The notes under the pieces are model-generated. The model was not told the DNA's origin and searched no databases. It was given only the letters and a program-made list of their open reading frames with translations. DNA of 64,000 nucleotides from Pedococcus dokdonensis (GTDB taxonomy: Bacteria; Actinomycetota; Actinomycetes; Actinomycetales; Dermatophilaceae): assembly GCF_900104525.1 (NCBI RefSeq), contig NZ_LT629711.1, positions 2,790,001-2,854,000 on the forward strand, given 5' to 3'. Of the stretch, positions 1-7,658 are shown piece by piece (position 1 is the stretch's first letter; each line of letters begins with the position of its first letter). A program made the position numbers and the translations under genes.

Positions 1-895
1 CTGACCGCGTCGGTCGCCTCGACGCCGTGGGTGCGGGCCAGCTCGAGGATCGCCTCCTCGCCCGCGAGCCGCTGGAAGGCGCCCTTGTCGCGGCGGCTGA
101 TGTGGTGGGGCAGCTCGACCCCGGGGACGGGCAGGTAGCCGAGCTCGCCGGCCGCTCCGGACGCCCCGCGGTGCACCTCGCCGCTGAGGACGATGGCCGA
201 GCCGATACCGCGCCCGACCCACAGCAGCACGAAGTCCTGCACGTCACGCGCCGCACCGGCGCGGTGCTCGGCGACCGCGGCGAGGTTGACGTCGTTGTCG
301 ATGCGCACGTCGACGCCGAGGGCCTGCTCGAGCGGCGCGTGGACGTTGCTCTGCCACCTCGGCAGGTCGAACGAGAAGCCGACGTCGCCGGTCTCCGGCA
401 GGACCAGTCCCGGCAGCCCGATCGCCACGCCGCGCAGGCGGTCACGACCCACCCCGGCGGCCGACAGAGCGGCGTCGACAGCGGCCTGGACGGCGACCAC
501 GGGGTCGCTCTTCGGACCCCGGGCAGGCACGGACACCCGCACCCGGGGACCCTCGGTGCCGACGAGGTCGCAGGCCGACGCGACGAGCTGCCTGGGACCG
601 ACGTCGACCCGACGACGTAGGCGGCGGAGGCGATCACCCCGTGCACCTCGGCGTTGGGGCCACGGGCCCCGGAACGCGTGCCGACGATCTCGGCCAGGCC
701 GAGCTCACCCAGTCGTCCGAGCAGCTGGCCGGTGGTGACCTTGGACAGCCCGGTGAGGGTCGCGAGCTCCGCCCGCGAGAGGGGACCGTGCTCGACGAGG
801 AGGCCCAGCGCGGCCCGGACGTTCATCTCGCGCATCAGGCTGGGGGTGCCGGTCAGGGCCGGGTGGCGGGTCGGGGCGCTGGTCACGGGCCTCAC
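1..895 (-). pseudogene. ROK-family transcriptional regulator, frameshifted and truncated by the window edge
   Basis: Read on the minus strand from GTG 895, the first about 95 codons give a winged-helix DNA-binding domain (LTGLSKVTTGQLLGRLGELG). The ROK sugar-kinase-like domain follows in a different frame: VDVGPRQLVASACDLVG, then GLPGLVLPETG, DNDVNLAAVAEHRAG and GASGAAGELGYLPVPG. The two frames join at the GGG near 608-610, where restoring one base would read AYVVGVDVG; as written the first frame runs on into meaningless sequence. The C-terminus lies beyond base 1. ROK repressors bind sugar or amino-sugar effectors and usually control the neighbouring uptake operon, here the divergent ABC importer at 1018. 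This may be a real disabling mutation or a sequencing error. Confidence 0.75.
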
Positions 896-904
896 TGTTC
901 CAGT

Positions 905-944
905 CGGAAACAATTTGGGCAAGACTCTTTCCGGAAACTTTATT
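905..944 (+). promoter_or_regulatory. Candidate promoter and ROK operator upstream of the sugar ABC operon
   Basis: The divergent spacer is unusually A+T-rich. A possible -35 TTGGGC (915-920) and -10 TTTATT (939-944) flank a perfect palindrome TTTCCGGAAA (928-937). CGGAAAC also occurs twice as a direct repeat (905-911 and 932-938). A repressor bound in the spacer would block the promoter. That the ROK protein at 1-895 binds here is inferred from position only. Confidence 0.4.
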
Positions 945-1017
945 GCCTGTTACGGTGGCGCCAGCGGAGGACCTGCCCAGTGGCGACGATGCCCTGGCCT
1001 GTCTCTAGGAGGACGTA

Positions 1018-2301
1018 GTGAAGCAGCGGTGGACAGCGCCTGCGCTGGCGGCGGCGGTGGGTCTGACCCTCGCGCTCAGTGCCTGCGGCGGCGACGCCAA
1101 GTCGGGTTCGGGCGACAAGGCCGAGAAGAACGCACTCACGGTGTGGCTCATGAACGGATCCGTGCCGGACAAGGTGGTCCAGGAGGTCAACGCCGACCTG
1201 GCCAAGCAGCACCCCGGCGCGACCGTCACGGTCGAGGTCCAGGAGTGGAACGGCATCCAGGACAAGCTCACGACCGCACTGGCCGGCAACAACCCGCCGG
1301 ACGTCATCGAGATGGGCAACACCCAGAACGCCAAGTTCAGCCAGTCGGGCGCGCTGCTCGACCTCGACGCCGACAAGGCCAAGCTGGGGATCGACTCCTG
1401 GTCCAAGGGCATGGCGTCCTCGGGCGTCTGGGACGGCAAGACCTACGGCGCCCCGCTGCTCGCGGCGAACCGCGTCGTCATCTACCGCACCGACCTCTTC
1501 GAGAAGGCCGGCGTCGCCGTGCCCAAGACGTTCGACGAGTGGGTGGCCGCGACCAAGAAGCTCAACCAGGCGAACGCCTCCACCAAGAACTTCCAGGGCA
1601 TCTACCTGCCCGGCCAGAGCTGGTACGTCTTCGCGGGCCTGCTCTGGGATGCCGGCGGCGACCTGGCCGTCAAGGACGGCGACGCATGGAAGGGCGGGCT
1701 CGACACCCCGGCCGCCGCAGAGGCGATGAGCAAGTACGCCCAGCTCCAGTCCCTCTCCAAGGCACCGAAGGACGTCGACGAGGCCACCCCACAGCAGTTC
1801 GAGGTCTTCGCCGAGGGCAACGTCGCGCAGATGATCGGCCTGCCCTGGGAGATGGGCTCGGCGGTCGGCGCCAACAAGAAGCTGGACGGCAAGGTCGCGG
1901 TCTTCCCGATCCCCAGCAGCAGCGCGGACAAGTCCGGCTCGGTCTTCCTCGGTGGCTCCAACGTCGGCATCTCGGCCGGGTCGGACTCACCGAAGCTCGC
2001 CGCCGACTGGCTGGCGCTGATGACCGGCGAGAAGTACCAGACCGAGCTCGCCCTCGCCTCCAACGTCGTCCCGAACCGGACCGCCCTGCTGTCCAAGCTC
2101 ACCGACCCGACCGCCAAGACCATGGCCGCCGCAGCAGCGAACGGCAAGGTCACCCCGGTCGACCCGCGGTGGGCCGGCGTCGAGGCCGGGGCCAACCCCG
2201 TCAAGGACTACATGACCGCGGTCCTCACCGGCACCGATCCCGCGACCGCCGGAGCCAAGGCGAGCGCCGAGATCACCAAGCGCATGAGCGGAGCGCTCTG
2301 A
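1018..2301 (+). CDS. Sugar ABC transporter, substrate-binding lipoprotein
   Basis: The 427-residue product starts at GTG 1018 behind a clear AGGAGG. It opens with a lipoprotein signal peptide ending in the lipobox LSAC (Cys about residue 24) and continues as a family-1 extracellular solute-binding protein (NPPDVIEMGNTQ, GKTYGAPLLAANRVVIYRTD). It should be anchored outside the membrane and deliver a carbohydrate to the two permeases that follow. No ATPase is encoded here, so a shared MsiK-type ATPase elsewhere probably energises it. Substrate is inferred only from context: a ROK regulator and a GH3 hexosaminidase point to an amino sugar or chito-/muro-disaccharide. Confidence 0.9.
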   Translation: MKQRWTAPALAAAVGLTLALSACGGDAKSGSGDKAEKNALTVWLMNGSVPDKVVQEVNADLAKQHPGATVTVEVQEWNGIQDKLTTALAGNNPPDVIEMGNTQNAKFSQSGALLDLDADKAKLGIDSWSKGMASSGVWDGKTYGAPLLAANRVVIYRTDLFEKAGVAVPKTFDEWVAATKKLNQANASTKNFQGIYLPGQSWYVFAGLLWDAGGDLAVKDGDAWKGGLDTPAAAEAMSKYAQLQSLSKAPKDVDEATPQQFEVFAEGNVAQMIGLPWEMGSAVGANKKLDGKVAVFPIPSSSADKSGSVFLGGSNVGISAGSDSPKLAADWLALMTGEKYQTELALASNVVPNRTALLSKLTDPTAKTMAAAAANGKVTPVDPRWAGVEAGANPVKDYMTAVLTGTDPATAGAKASAEITKRMSGAL

Positions 2302-3278
2302 CCAGCCCCACCGCGGTCCGTCCCCCGACGGCCGCGCCGCCCCCGGCACACCTCCGCCGTCGGGGGCGGCGCGGCACCACCCAGGGAGGCGGTCCCGCGG
2401 GCCGCTTCCTGCCGCTGCTGCTGATCGCACCGACAGTCCTCACCCTCATCGCGCTGATGGGCTGGCCGTTGGTCAACAACGTCCTGCTCTCACTGCGCAA
2501 GGTCACCCTCCGCGAGCTGATCAGCCGTGAGGTCGTGTGGGTCGGGTTCGACAACTACCGCGTGATCCTGGCCGATCCCGACTTCTGGCACGCGGTGGTC
2601 CGTTCGGTGCTGTTCACCGCAGCCTGCGCCGCCACCACGATGCTGGTCGGCGTCCTGATGGCGATGCTGCTGGTGCGACTGCCGCGCGTCCCCAAGGTGC
2701 TGCTGTCGATCAGCCTGGTGCTGGCGTGGGCGACTCCGGTCCTGGCCGCGACCACGGTCTTCCAGTGGCTGTTCGACACCGACTTCGGGGTGGTCAACTG
2801 GCTGCTGGCCAAGGTCGGCTTCGACACCGAGGGCCACTCGTGGTTCTCCACCGGGCCCTCGACCTTCCTCGTCGCCGGTCTGCTCGTCGTCTGGCAGGCC
2901 GTCCCGCTCGTCGTCTTCAGCATCTCCGCGGCCCTCCAGACCGTGCCGGTCGAGCTCGACGAGGCTGCCGTCATCGACGGCGCCAGCGCGAGCCAGCGGT
3001 GGTGGTCGATCACGTTCCCGTTGGTGCGCCCCATGATCGGCGTCCTCGCGTTCCTCCAGGTGATCTGGGACTTCAAGGCGTTCACCCAGGTCTACGCGCT
3101 GCGCAAGGGCGGCCCGGACTCCTCGACGACCACCCTGCCGATCCTGATCTACCAGCAGGGCATCGCGCGCAGCCAGTTCGGTCTCGCAGCCGCCGCGTCG
3201 GTCATCACCGTCGCGATCCTGCTGGTCCTGCTCGCCCTCTACGTCCGCTCTGCCGTCCGCGCCGAGGAGGTGCGATGA
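2298..3278 (+). CDS. Sugar ABC transporter permease 1, probable CTG start
   Basis: This MalF-type permease of about 326 residues has six predicted membrane segments and the EAA loop ELDEAAVIDGASASQRWW followed by FPLVRP. No ATG, GTG or TTG occurs in frame between the upstream gene and ATG 2457, which lies after the first membrane helix. CTG 2298, inside the overlap CTCTGA with the preceding stop, would give MTSPTAVRPP and complete the first helix, so I take it as the start. It works with the permease at 3275 and the lipoprotein at 1018. Confidence 0.85.
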   Translation: MTSPTAVRPPTAAPPPAHLRRRGRRGTTQGGGPAGRFLPLLLIAPTVLTLIALMGWPLVNNVLLSLRKVTLRELISREVVWVGFDNYRVILADPDFWHAVVRSVLFTAACAATTMLVGVLMAMLLVRLPRVPKVLLSISLVLAWATPVLAATTVFQWLFDTDFGVVNWLLAKVGFDTEGHSWFSTGPSTFLVAGLLVVWQAVPLVVFSISAALQTVPVELDEAAVIDGASASQRWWSITFPLVRPMIGVLAFLQVIWDFKAFTQVYALRKGGPDSSTTTLPILIYQQGIARSQFGLAAAASVITVAILLVLLALYVRSAVRAEEVR

Positions 3279-4105
3279 GAGCCAGCCGCCGCACCCGCGG
3301 CATACAGTCCGGCGTCGCGCTGGTGCTCGCCGCGCTCTGGGCGTTCCCCGTCTACTGGATGGCGGTCACCGCCATCAAGCCGCGCTCGGACGTCATCTCG
3401 CGCACCCCGGTCTTCGTCCCCACCGCGCCCACCCTCGAGCACCTGCGGACCGCCATCGACGCCCCCGGCTTCTGGCACTTCGCCCGCAACAGCCTCGTGC
3501 TCACGGTCGGAGCCGTCGTCATCGCGCTGCTCATCGCACTCGCGTCCGCCTGGGCCAGCGCGCGCTACTTCTTCAAGGGGCGCAAGGCGTTCCTCATCAC
3601 GATCATGGCCGCCCAGCTCGCGCCGTGGGAGGCCATGCTCATCCCGATCTTCATCGTCTACCGCGACACCGGCGGGCTCGACGTGCTGCTCGCCCTCATC
3701 CCGCTCTACATGGTGATGGTGCTGCCCTTCACGGTCTGGACCATGCGTGGCTTCATCGCGGCGGTGCCGGTCGAGCTGGAGGAGGCGGCGCTGGTCGACG
3801 GGTGCTCGCGCGGTCAGGCGTTCCGCCGCATCGTGTTCCCCCTGTTGGCGCCGGGGGTGATGGCCACCTCGCTGTTCGGGTTCATCACCATCTGGAACGA
3901 GTTCGTGTTCGTCAACGCCCTCATGCAGTCAGAGCCCAATTCCACGCTCCCACTGTGGATCTCGGCCTTCCAGACGGTGTTCGGCACCGACTGGGGCGCC
4001 ACCATGGCGGCGTCGACGTTGTTCACCCTGCCCGTGATCGCGTTGTTCGCGGTCCTGCAGCGCCGGGCCGTGGGTGGCCTGGCCGCGGGGGCGGTGAAGG
4101 GATGA
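3275..4105 (+). CDS. Sugar ABC transporter permease 2
   Basis: A 276-residue MalG-type inner-membrane permease. Membrane segments start near residues 12, 75, 107 and 140. The EAA motif is ELEEAALVDGCSRGQAF followed by FPLLAP, and NEFVFVNALM and LPLWISAFQ are typical of this subunit. Its ATG overlaps the previous stop (ATGA), indicating translational coupling with permease 1. Confidence 0.92.
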   Translation: MRASRRTRGIQSGVALVLAALWAFPVYWMAVTAIKPRSDVISRTPVFVPTAPTLEHLRTAIDAPGFWHFARNSLVLTVGAVVIALLIALASAWASARYFFKGRKAFLITIMAAQLAPWEAMLIPIFIVYRDTGGLDVLLALIPLYMVMVLPFTVWTMRGFIAAVPVELEEAALVDGCSRGQAFRRIVFPLLAPGVMATSLFGFITIWNEFVFVNALMQSEPNSTLPLWISAFQTVFGTDWGATMAASTLFTLPVIALFAVLQRRAVGGLAAGAVKG

Positions 4106-5619
4106 GCGACATCCAGGAGCTCGGGTATGCCGCCGGGGCCGGGTCGGCGGACCTGCGCCGCCTCGCGCTCGCCGTGATCCAGCCCGGCTTCACCGGGCTG
4201 ACGGCTCCGTCGTGGCTGCTGGAGCGGCTGGCCGACGGCCTGGGTGGGGTGGCGCTCTTCGCCCGCAACATCCAGACACCGGCGCAGGTCGCGGCGCTCA
4301 CCGCGCAGATCCACGGGGCCAACCCCGCTGCCCTGGTGGCGATCGACGAGGAGGGCGGCGACGTCACCCGGCTCGAGCACTCGACCGGCTCGTCGTGGCC
4401 CGGCAACCTCGCCCTCGGCGCGGTCGACGACGTCGCACTGACCGAGGCGGTCGCCGCCGAGATCGGCGCCGCCCTGGCCGAGATCGGCATTGACCTCGAC
4501 TACGCGCCGGACGCCGACGTCAACGTCGAGGCCGCCAACCCGGTGATCGGGGTGCGCAGCTTCGGCGCCGACCCCGAGCTGGTGGCGCGGCACACGGCCG
4601 CGTGGGTGAGCGGGCTCCAGTCGGCGGGCGTGCTGGCCTGCGCCAAGCACTTCCCCGGGCACGGCGACACCGGCGTCGACAGCCACCACGACCTCCCCGA
4701 GGTCGAGCTCGGCGACCCGGCGACCAGCCCGTGGCTGGTGCCGTTCCGAGCCGCCGCGGCGGCCGGCGCGGCGGCGATCATGAGCGCCCATGTGCGGGTG
4801 CCCGGCATCGACGACCGGCCCGCCACCCTGGCCCCCTCGATCATGGGTGAGCTGCTGCGTGACGGGCTCGGGTTCACCGGCCTGGCCCTGTCGGACGGGC
4901 TCGAGATGGGCGCCGTCGCGGGGCCGCTCGGCGTGGCCGAGGGGGCCGTGCAGGCGGTCCTGGCCGGGGTCGACGCGCTGTGCATCGGTGGCGGGCTGGC
5001 CGACGCCGAGACCGTCGACACCGTGGCCGCCGCCCTGGTGTCCGCCGTCGAGTCCGGACGGCTGCCCCTGGCGCGGCTCGTGGAGGCCGGCGACCGGGTG
5101 GCTGCGGCCGCCCGGCTGCGGGACCGGCTGCAGGCCTCAGCCGCGCGACGCCCGGGACGTCCCGCCTCCGGTGCCGCCCGCGCCGGTCGATCCGCCGCGG
5201 CGCGGGCCCTGCGCGTGCGCGGTGCGGTCCCCGCCCCGGACCCGTCGACCCGCCCCTGCCTCCTCGAGCTCGTCGCCCCCAGCAACATCGCCGTCGGTGA
5301 CGACACCCCGTCCGGCATCACGACCGCCGTCGCCCGCCGGTGGCCGGGCCTGGTGCCGCTGCGGGTGACCGACCGGTCCGGGGTGCGGGCCGGCCTCGAG
5401 GGTGCACGGGGACGCCCGGTGTGGGTGGTGGTGCGCGACCCGCACCGCCACCAGTGGATGGACGCCCTGGTCGCCGAGGTCGTGCGGACCCGACCGGACG
5501 CCGTCGTCGTCGACACGGGGTGGCCGGGGTGGCACCCACCGGCCGGGGCGACCCACGTGGTCACCCATGGTGCGTCGTGGGCCAGCGGTGAGGCCGTGGT
5601 GGAGCTGCTCGCCCCCTGA
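4102..5619 (+). CDS. GH3 beta-N-acetylhexosaminidase, NagZ-like
   Basis: The 505-residue product starts at an ATGA overlap with permease 2. The N-terminal two-thirds is a GH3 TIM barrel: IDEEGG (81-86), the NagZ signature KHFPGHGDT (182-190, with the family's catalytic His) and the nucleophile Asp in LSDGLEMG (about 265). NagZ enzymes release terminal beta-N-acetylglucosamine from peptidoglycan or chitin fragments. I see no signal peptide, so it likely acts in the cytoplasm on sugars brought in by the adjacent importer. The last roughly 150 residues form a second domain absent from short NagZ proteins and resembling the alpha/beta C-terminal domain of larger GH3 enzymes. Confidence 0.88.
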   Translation: MSDIQELGYAAGAGSADLRRLALAVIQPGFTGLTAPSWLLERLADGLGGVALFARNIQTPAQVAALTAQIHGANPAALVAIDEEGGDVTRLEHSTGSSWPGNLALGAVDDVALTEAVAAEIGAALAEIGIDLDYAPDADVNVEAANPVIGVRSFGADPELVARHTAAWVSGLQSAGVLACAKHFPGHGDTGVDSHHDLPEVELGDPATSPWLVPFRAAAAAGAAAIMSAHVRVPGIDDRPATLAPSIMGELLRDGLGFTGLALSDGLEMGAVAGPLGVAEGAVQAVLAGVDALCIGGGLADAETVDTVAAALVSAVESGRLPLARLVEAGDRVAAAARLRDRLQASAARRPGRPASGAARAGRSAAARALRVRGAVPAPDPSTRPCLLELVAPSNIAVGDDTPSGITTAVARRWPGLVPLRVTDRSGVRAGLEGARGRPVWVVVRDPHRHQWMDALVAEVVRTRPDAVVVDTGWPGWHPPAGATHVVTHGASWASGEAVVELLAP

Positions 5620-5620
5620 G

Positions 5621-5636
5621 CCGACGCGGGCGTCGG
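5621..5636. terminator. Hairpin between convergent genes
   Basis: CCGACGC and GCGTCGG pair as a perfect 7-bp stem around a 2-nt loop, directly after the GH3 stop and before the converging RraB-like gene. There is no T-tract, so terminator function is inferred from position. Confidence 0.45.
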
Positions 5637-5662
5637 TCGGTGTCGGGGTCAGGCGGGCGGGG

Positions 5663-5926
5663 TCAGGCGGGGTCGGGGTCGTACCAGCCCCCGCGCTCCT
5701 CGGCCAACGCGCTGAACCGGTCACGCAGCCCGGACTCGACCGGACCGGACTCGTCGGCCACCATCTCCTCGACCACGTGCACGGCCCACTCGTGGTCCTC
5801 GGAGTCGTCCTCGCCGGCCAGCGCCTCGCGCACGACCCGCACCTCCGAGAACCCCTCGTGCGTCAGCTCGGCGGCGACGTCGTCGGCGGTCTCCCGATCA
5901 GGGAAGACCAGCAGATGCTCACTCAC
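5663..5926 (-). CDS. Small RraB-like (ribonuclease E inhibitor-type) domain protein
   Basis: The 87-residue acidic protein MSEHLLVFPDRETADDVAAE has the ferredoxin-like pattern of the RraB family: a strand, a helix that aligns residues for adding or removing, then GFSEVRVVREAL and WAVHV. In gammaproteobacteria RraB binds RNase E; whether this homologue does is unknown. GTG 5926 lies 6 nt after a -10-like CATACT, supporting a leaderless start. It converges with the GH3 gene and does not appear to be in an operon. Confidence 0.65.
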   Translation of the reverse strand: MSEHLLVFPDRETADDVAAELTHEGFSEVRVVREALAGEDDSEDHEWAVHVVEEMVADESGPVESGLRDRFSALAEERGGWYDPDPA

Positions 5927-5932
5927 AGGCCG

Positions 5933-5938
5933 AGTATG
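5933..5938 (-). promoter_or_regulatory. -10 box for a leaderless transcript of the RraB-like gene
   Basis: CATACT on the minus strand ends exactly 6 nt before GTG 5926, the same geometry seen before several other genes here. No Shine-Dalgarno sequence is present. Confidence 0.5.
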
Positions 5939-5951
5939 CCGCGCGGCCGGG

Positions 5952-6389
5952 TCAGCCCGTCCAGCGACAGGCTCGCTCGAGCCTGGCTCGCTCGGCGGCG
6001 TGGGTGAGGGTCAGCCGGAAGCGCACCCAGCGGTCGGGCACCTTCATGTGCCAGACGAAGTCGTCCCAGTCGCTGGCCACGGCGAGCCGGCGCTCCATCA
6101 CCGCGAGGGGCATGGCGCGACGGGCGGCCTCGCGCTCCACCCAGCGCTCGGTCGCGGACGCGACCCAGCCGGTGCAGACGGTGTCGCCCCGCTCGGCGTG
6201 CACGAGCTCGTGCCAGAGCGAACAGCGCTCCTCCTCGAGGCTGCGCCCGGAGCGCAGGACGATCGCCCGCCGCGAGTGGTAGTAGCGACCCGGCTCGACG
6301 ATCGGTTGACGCAGCAACACGACGTCGCGCATCTCGCCCAGCACCGACCAGGGGTCAGGCACCCCTGATGCGTCGCTCGATGGCGTCAA
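5952..6389 (-). CDS. ImmA/IrrE-like putative zinc metallopeptidase
   Basis: The 145-residue product contains a HExxH zinc-protease motif, HELVH, in the context CSLWHELVHAERGD, followed by a helix rich in Glu and Arg (WVEREAARRA), as in small ImmA/IrrE proteins that cleave an XRE-type repressor. Its start overlaps the end of the XRE gene at 6355, so the two are co-transcribed and translationally coupled; a GTG eight codons in is an alternative start. Proteolysis of the partner is an inference from this arrangement. Confidence 0.65.
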   Translation of the reverse strand: MTPSSDASGVPDPWSVLGEMRDVVLLRQPIVEPGRYYHSRRAIVLRSGRSLEEERCSLWHELVHAERGDTVCTGWVASATERWVEREAARRAMPLAVMERRLAVASDWDDFVWHMKVPDRWVRFRLTLTHAAERARLERACRWTG

Positions 6390-6723
6390 GCCGGCTCCTC
6401 ACGTCGTCGATCAGCGCGAGGACCTCCTCGTCGCTGATCCCTGACCGGGTCCGCGGGCCCGGCGCGGTCACGAAGCCCCCATCCTGCGACTCGGCACTGA
6501 CAGGGTCGCCCCGGTCGTCCAGCTCCAGCACCTCGAGCACCTTGGCACGCTTGACGTCCTGGACCCCGAGGCCGTCCTCGACGCGCTTCCAGGTGATGGA
6601 GGAGATGCGGGCCTCGCGGGCCGCCTGCTCCTTGCTCCAACCCTGGGACATCCGCGCCTTCGCGACCTTTTGTCCCAACCGTGCCAGCTGCTCCGGATTC
6701 ATGCCTCGTATCTTGCCAGTCAC
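6355..6723 (-). CDS. XRE-family helix-turn-helix regulator
   Basis: A 122-residue protein whose N-terminal half (about residues 8-65) is a Cro/CI-type helix-turn-helix: LGQKVAKARMSQGWSKEQAA then EARISSITWKRVEDG. The C-terminal part is charged and ends in a helix, DDVRSRLDAIERRIRG, possibly for dimerisation. It precedes and overlaps the ImmA-like gene. GTG 6723 is used here; ATG at 6702 (MNPEQLARLG) would remove only the tail and may be the true start. The likely operator is the A+T-richer spacer 6724-6892. Confidence 0.75.
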   Translation of the reverse strand: MTGKIRGMNPEQLARLGQKVAKARMSQGWSKEQAAREARISSITWKRVEDGLGVQDVKRAKVLEVLELDDRGDPVSAESQDGGFVTAPGPRTRSGISDEEVLALIDDVRSRLDAIERRIRGA

Positions 6724-6803
6724 GCACAGTCACCTCTAGTCCTGCTCAGTCACGCCTTGCGCCGTTCCAGCACCGGCGTCTCGCGAACGGCAGTCGGGCG
6801 AAG

Positions 6804-6821
6804 TCCTGTCAAGGTACAGGA
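6804..6821. promoter_or_regulatory. Inverted repeat in the divergent XRE spacer, candidate operator
   Basis: TCCTGT and ACAGGA form 6-bp arms around CAAGGT in the 169-bp spacer between two divergently transcribed XRE genes. The size and location suit an XRE dimer site; binding is inferred. Confidence 0.4.
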
Positions 6822-6856
6822 TTTCCATCCTTTCTGAGGTGACTCCGCTAGAAGTC

Positions 6857-6885
6857 TTGCCTATCGGGCGCGCCTTGGCTAGTTT
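6857..6885 (+). promoter_or_regulatory. Promoter of the 6893 XRE gene
   Basis: TTGCCT (6857-6862) and TAGTTT (6880-6885) are separated by 17 bp, a good sigma-70-like promoter. The -10 ends 7 nt before ATG 6893, so the transcript would be leaderless. Confidence 0.6.
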
Positions 6886-6892
6886 TTTTGTC

Positions 6893-7180
6893 ATGTCTGG
6901 GGGAGCTGCGTCCAACTCTGTCGTCGAAGTGCACGGATACGCGCTGCGGGTGATCCGCCAAGCGCGCGGCCGGTCGGTGGTCGACCTCGCCAGCTCGCTG
7001 GCGGTGGACCGGTCCTACATCCGGCACCTCGAGAACGGCAGCAAGCGCCGGGTGAGCCACGAGGTCTACGCCGGGCTGCTGCGGGAGCTGCTGATCGACG
7101 ACTACCGCGCGCTCCTGGCCACCGCACCCGCGCGGGGCGCCACCCCGGAGCTGCACATGCGCTCGATGACCGCCCTCTGA
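6893..7180 (+). CDS. Small XRE-family DNA-binding protein
   Basis: A 95-residue protein with a compact helix-turn-helix: YALRVIRQARGRSVVDLASS then LAVDRSYIRHLENGSKRRVS. It resembles single-domain XRE proteins that recognise mobile-element or excision functions, but nothing around it confirms that. ATG 6893 is chosen because a promoter ends 7 nt upstream and there is no ribosome-binding site. It ends 13 bp from the converging hspR gene. Confidence 0.7.
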   Translation: MSGGAASNSVVEVHGYALRVIRQARGRSVVDLASSLAVDRSYIRHLENGSKRRVSHEVYAGLLRELLIDDYRALLATAPARGATPELHMRSMTAL

Positions 7181-7193
7181 GGCCGGCCGACGC

Positions 7194-7658
7194 TCAGTGC
7201 GACGTGGGGCGCCAGACGACGAGGGCCTGCGACCGCCGCATCCGCGGTCGTTCGCCGGCGCGGACGGCGATCACGTCGCCGGTCGGTCCGACCGCGAAGA
7301 CCCGTGACTGCGCCCGGCTGCCGGAGGAGACCCGGTTGCGCTCCAGCTCGTCGGTGAGTTCCAGGACGCGGTTGCGCAGCGCCGACACCTCGTTCTCGAG
7401 CTCGAGGATGCGCTGGATGCCGGCGAGGCTGACGCCCTCTTCCTGCGAGAGCCGCTGCACCTCGCGGAGCAGGGCGACGTCACGCCGGGAGTAGCGGCGG
7501 CCGCCCCCGCGGGTGCGCGAGGGACTGACCAGGCCGAGCCGGTCGTACTGCCGCAGCGTCTGCGCGTGCATGCCGGCCAGCGTCGCCGCCACGGAGATGA
7601 CGAAGATCGCGGCGTCGTCGTCGGCCGAGAAGGACTGGGGGTCAGCCACCGCGGTCAC
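7194..7658 (-). CDS. hspR: HspR, MerR-family repressor of the dnaK operon
   Basis: The 154-residue protein has a MerR-type winged helix (IFVISVAATLAGMHAQTLRQ, then DRLGLVSPSRTRGGGRRYS) followed by a coiled-coil helix, LELENEVSALRNRVLELTDE. HspR binds HAIR inverted repeats and, with DnaK as co-repressor, shuts off the chaperone operon. Two HAIR-like sites lie upstream of dnaK (11298-11379). It is last in the operon and its GTG overlaps the dnaJ stop (GTGA). The 50-residue C-terminal tail beyond the coiled coil is of unknown role. Confidence 0.93.
   Translation of the reverse strand: MTAVADPQSFSADDDAAIFVISVAATLAGMHAQTLRQYDRLGLVSPSRTRGGGRRYSRRDVALLREVQRLSQEEGVSLAGIQRILELENEVSALRNRVLELTDELERNRVSSGSRAQSRVFAVGPTGDVIAVRAGERPRMRRSQALVVWRPTSH

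Noticed and set aside
2457..3278. ATG 2457 as start of permease 1
   Set aside because: It would delete the first membrane helix (FLPLLLIAPTVLTLIAL); the CTG at the stop overlap explains the gene better.
5952..7180. Prophage or integrative element remnant
   Set aside because: No integrase, structural genes, tRNA or attachment repeats are visible on either side; the flanking genes are ordinary.
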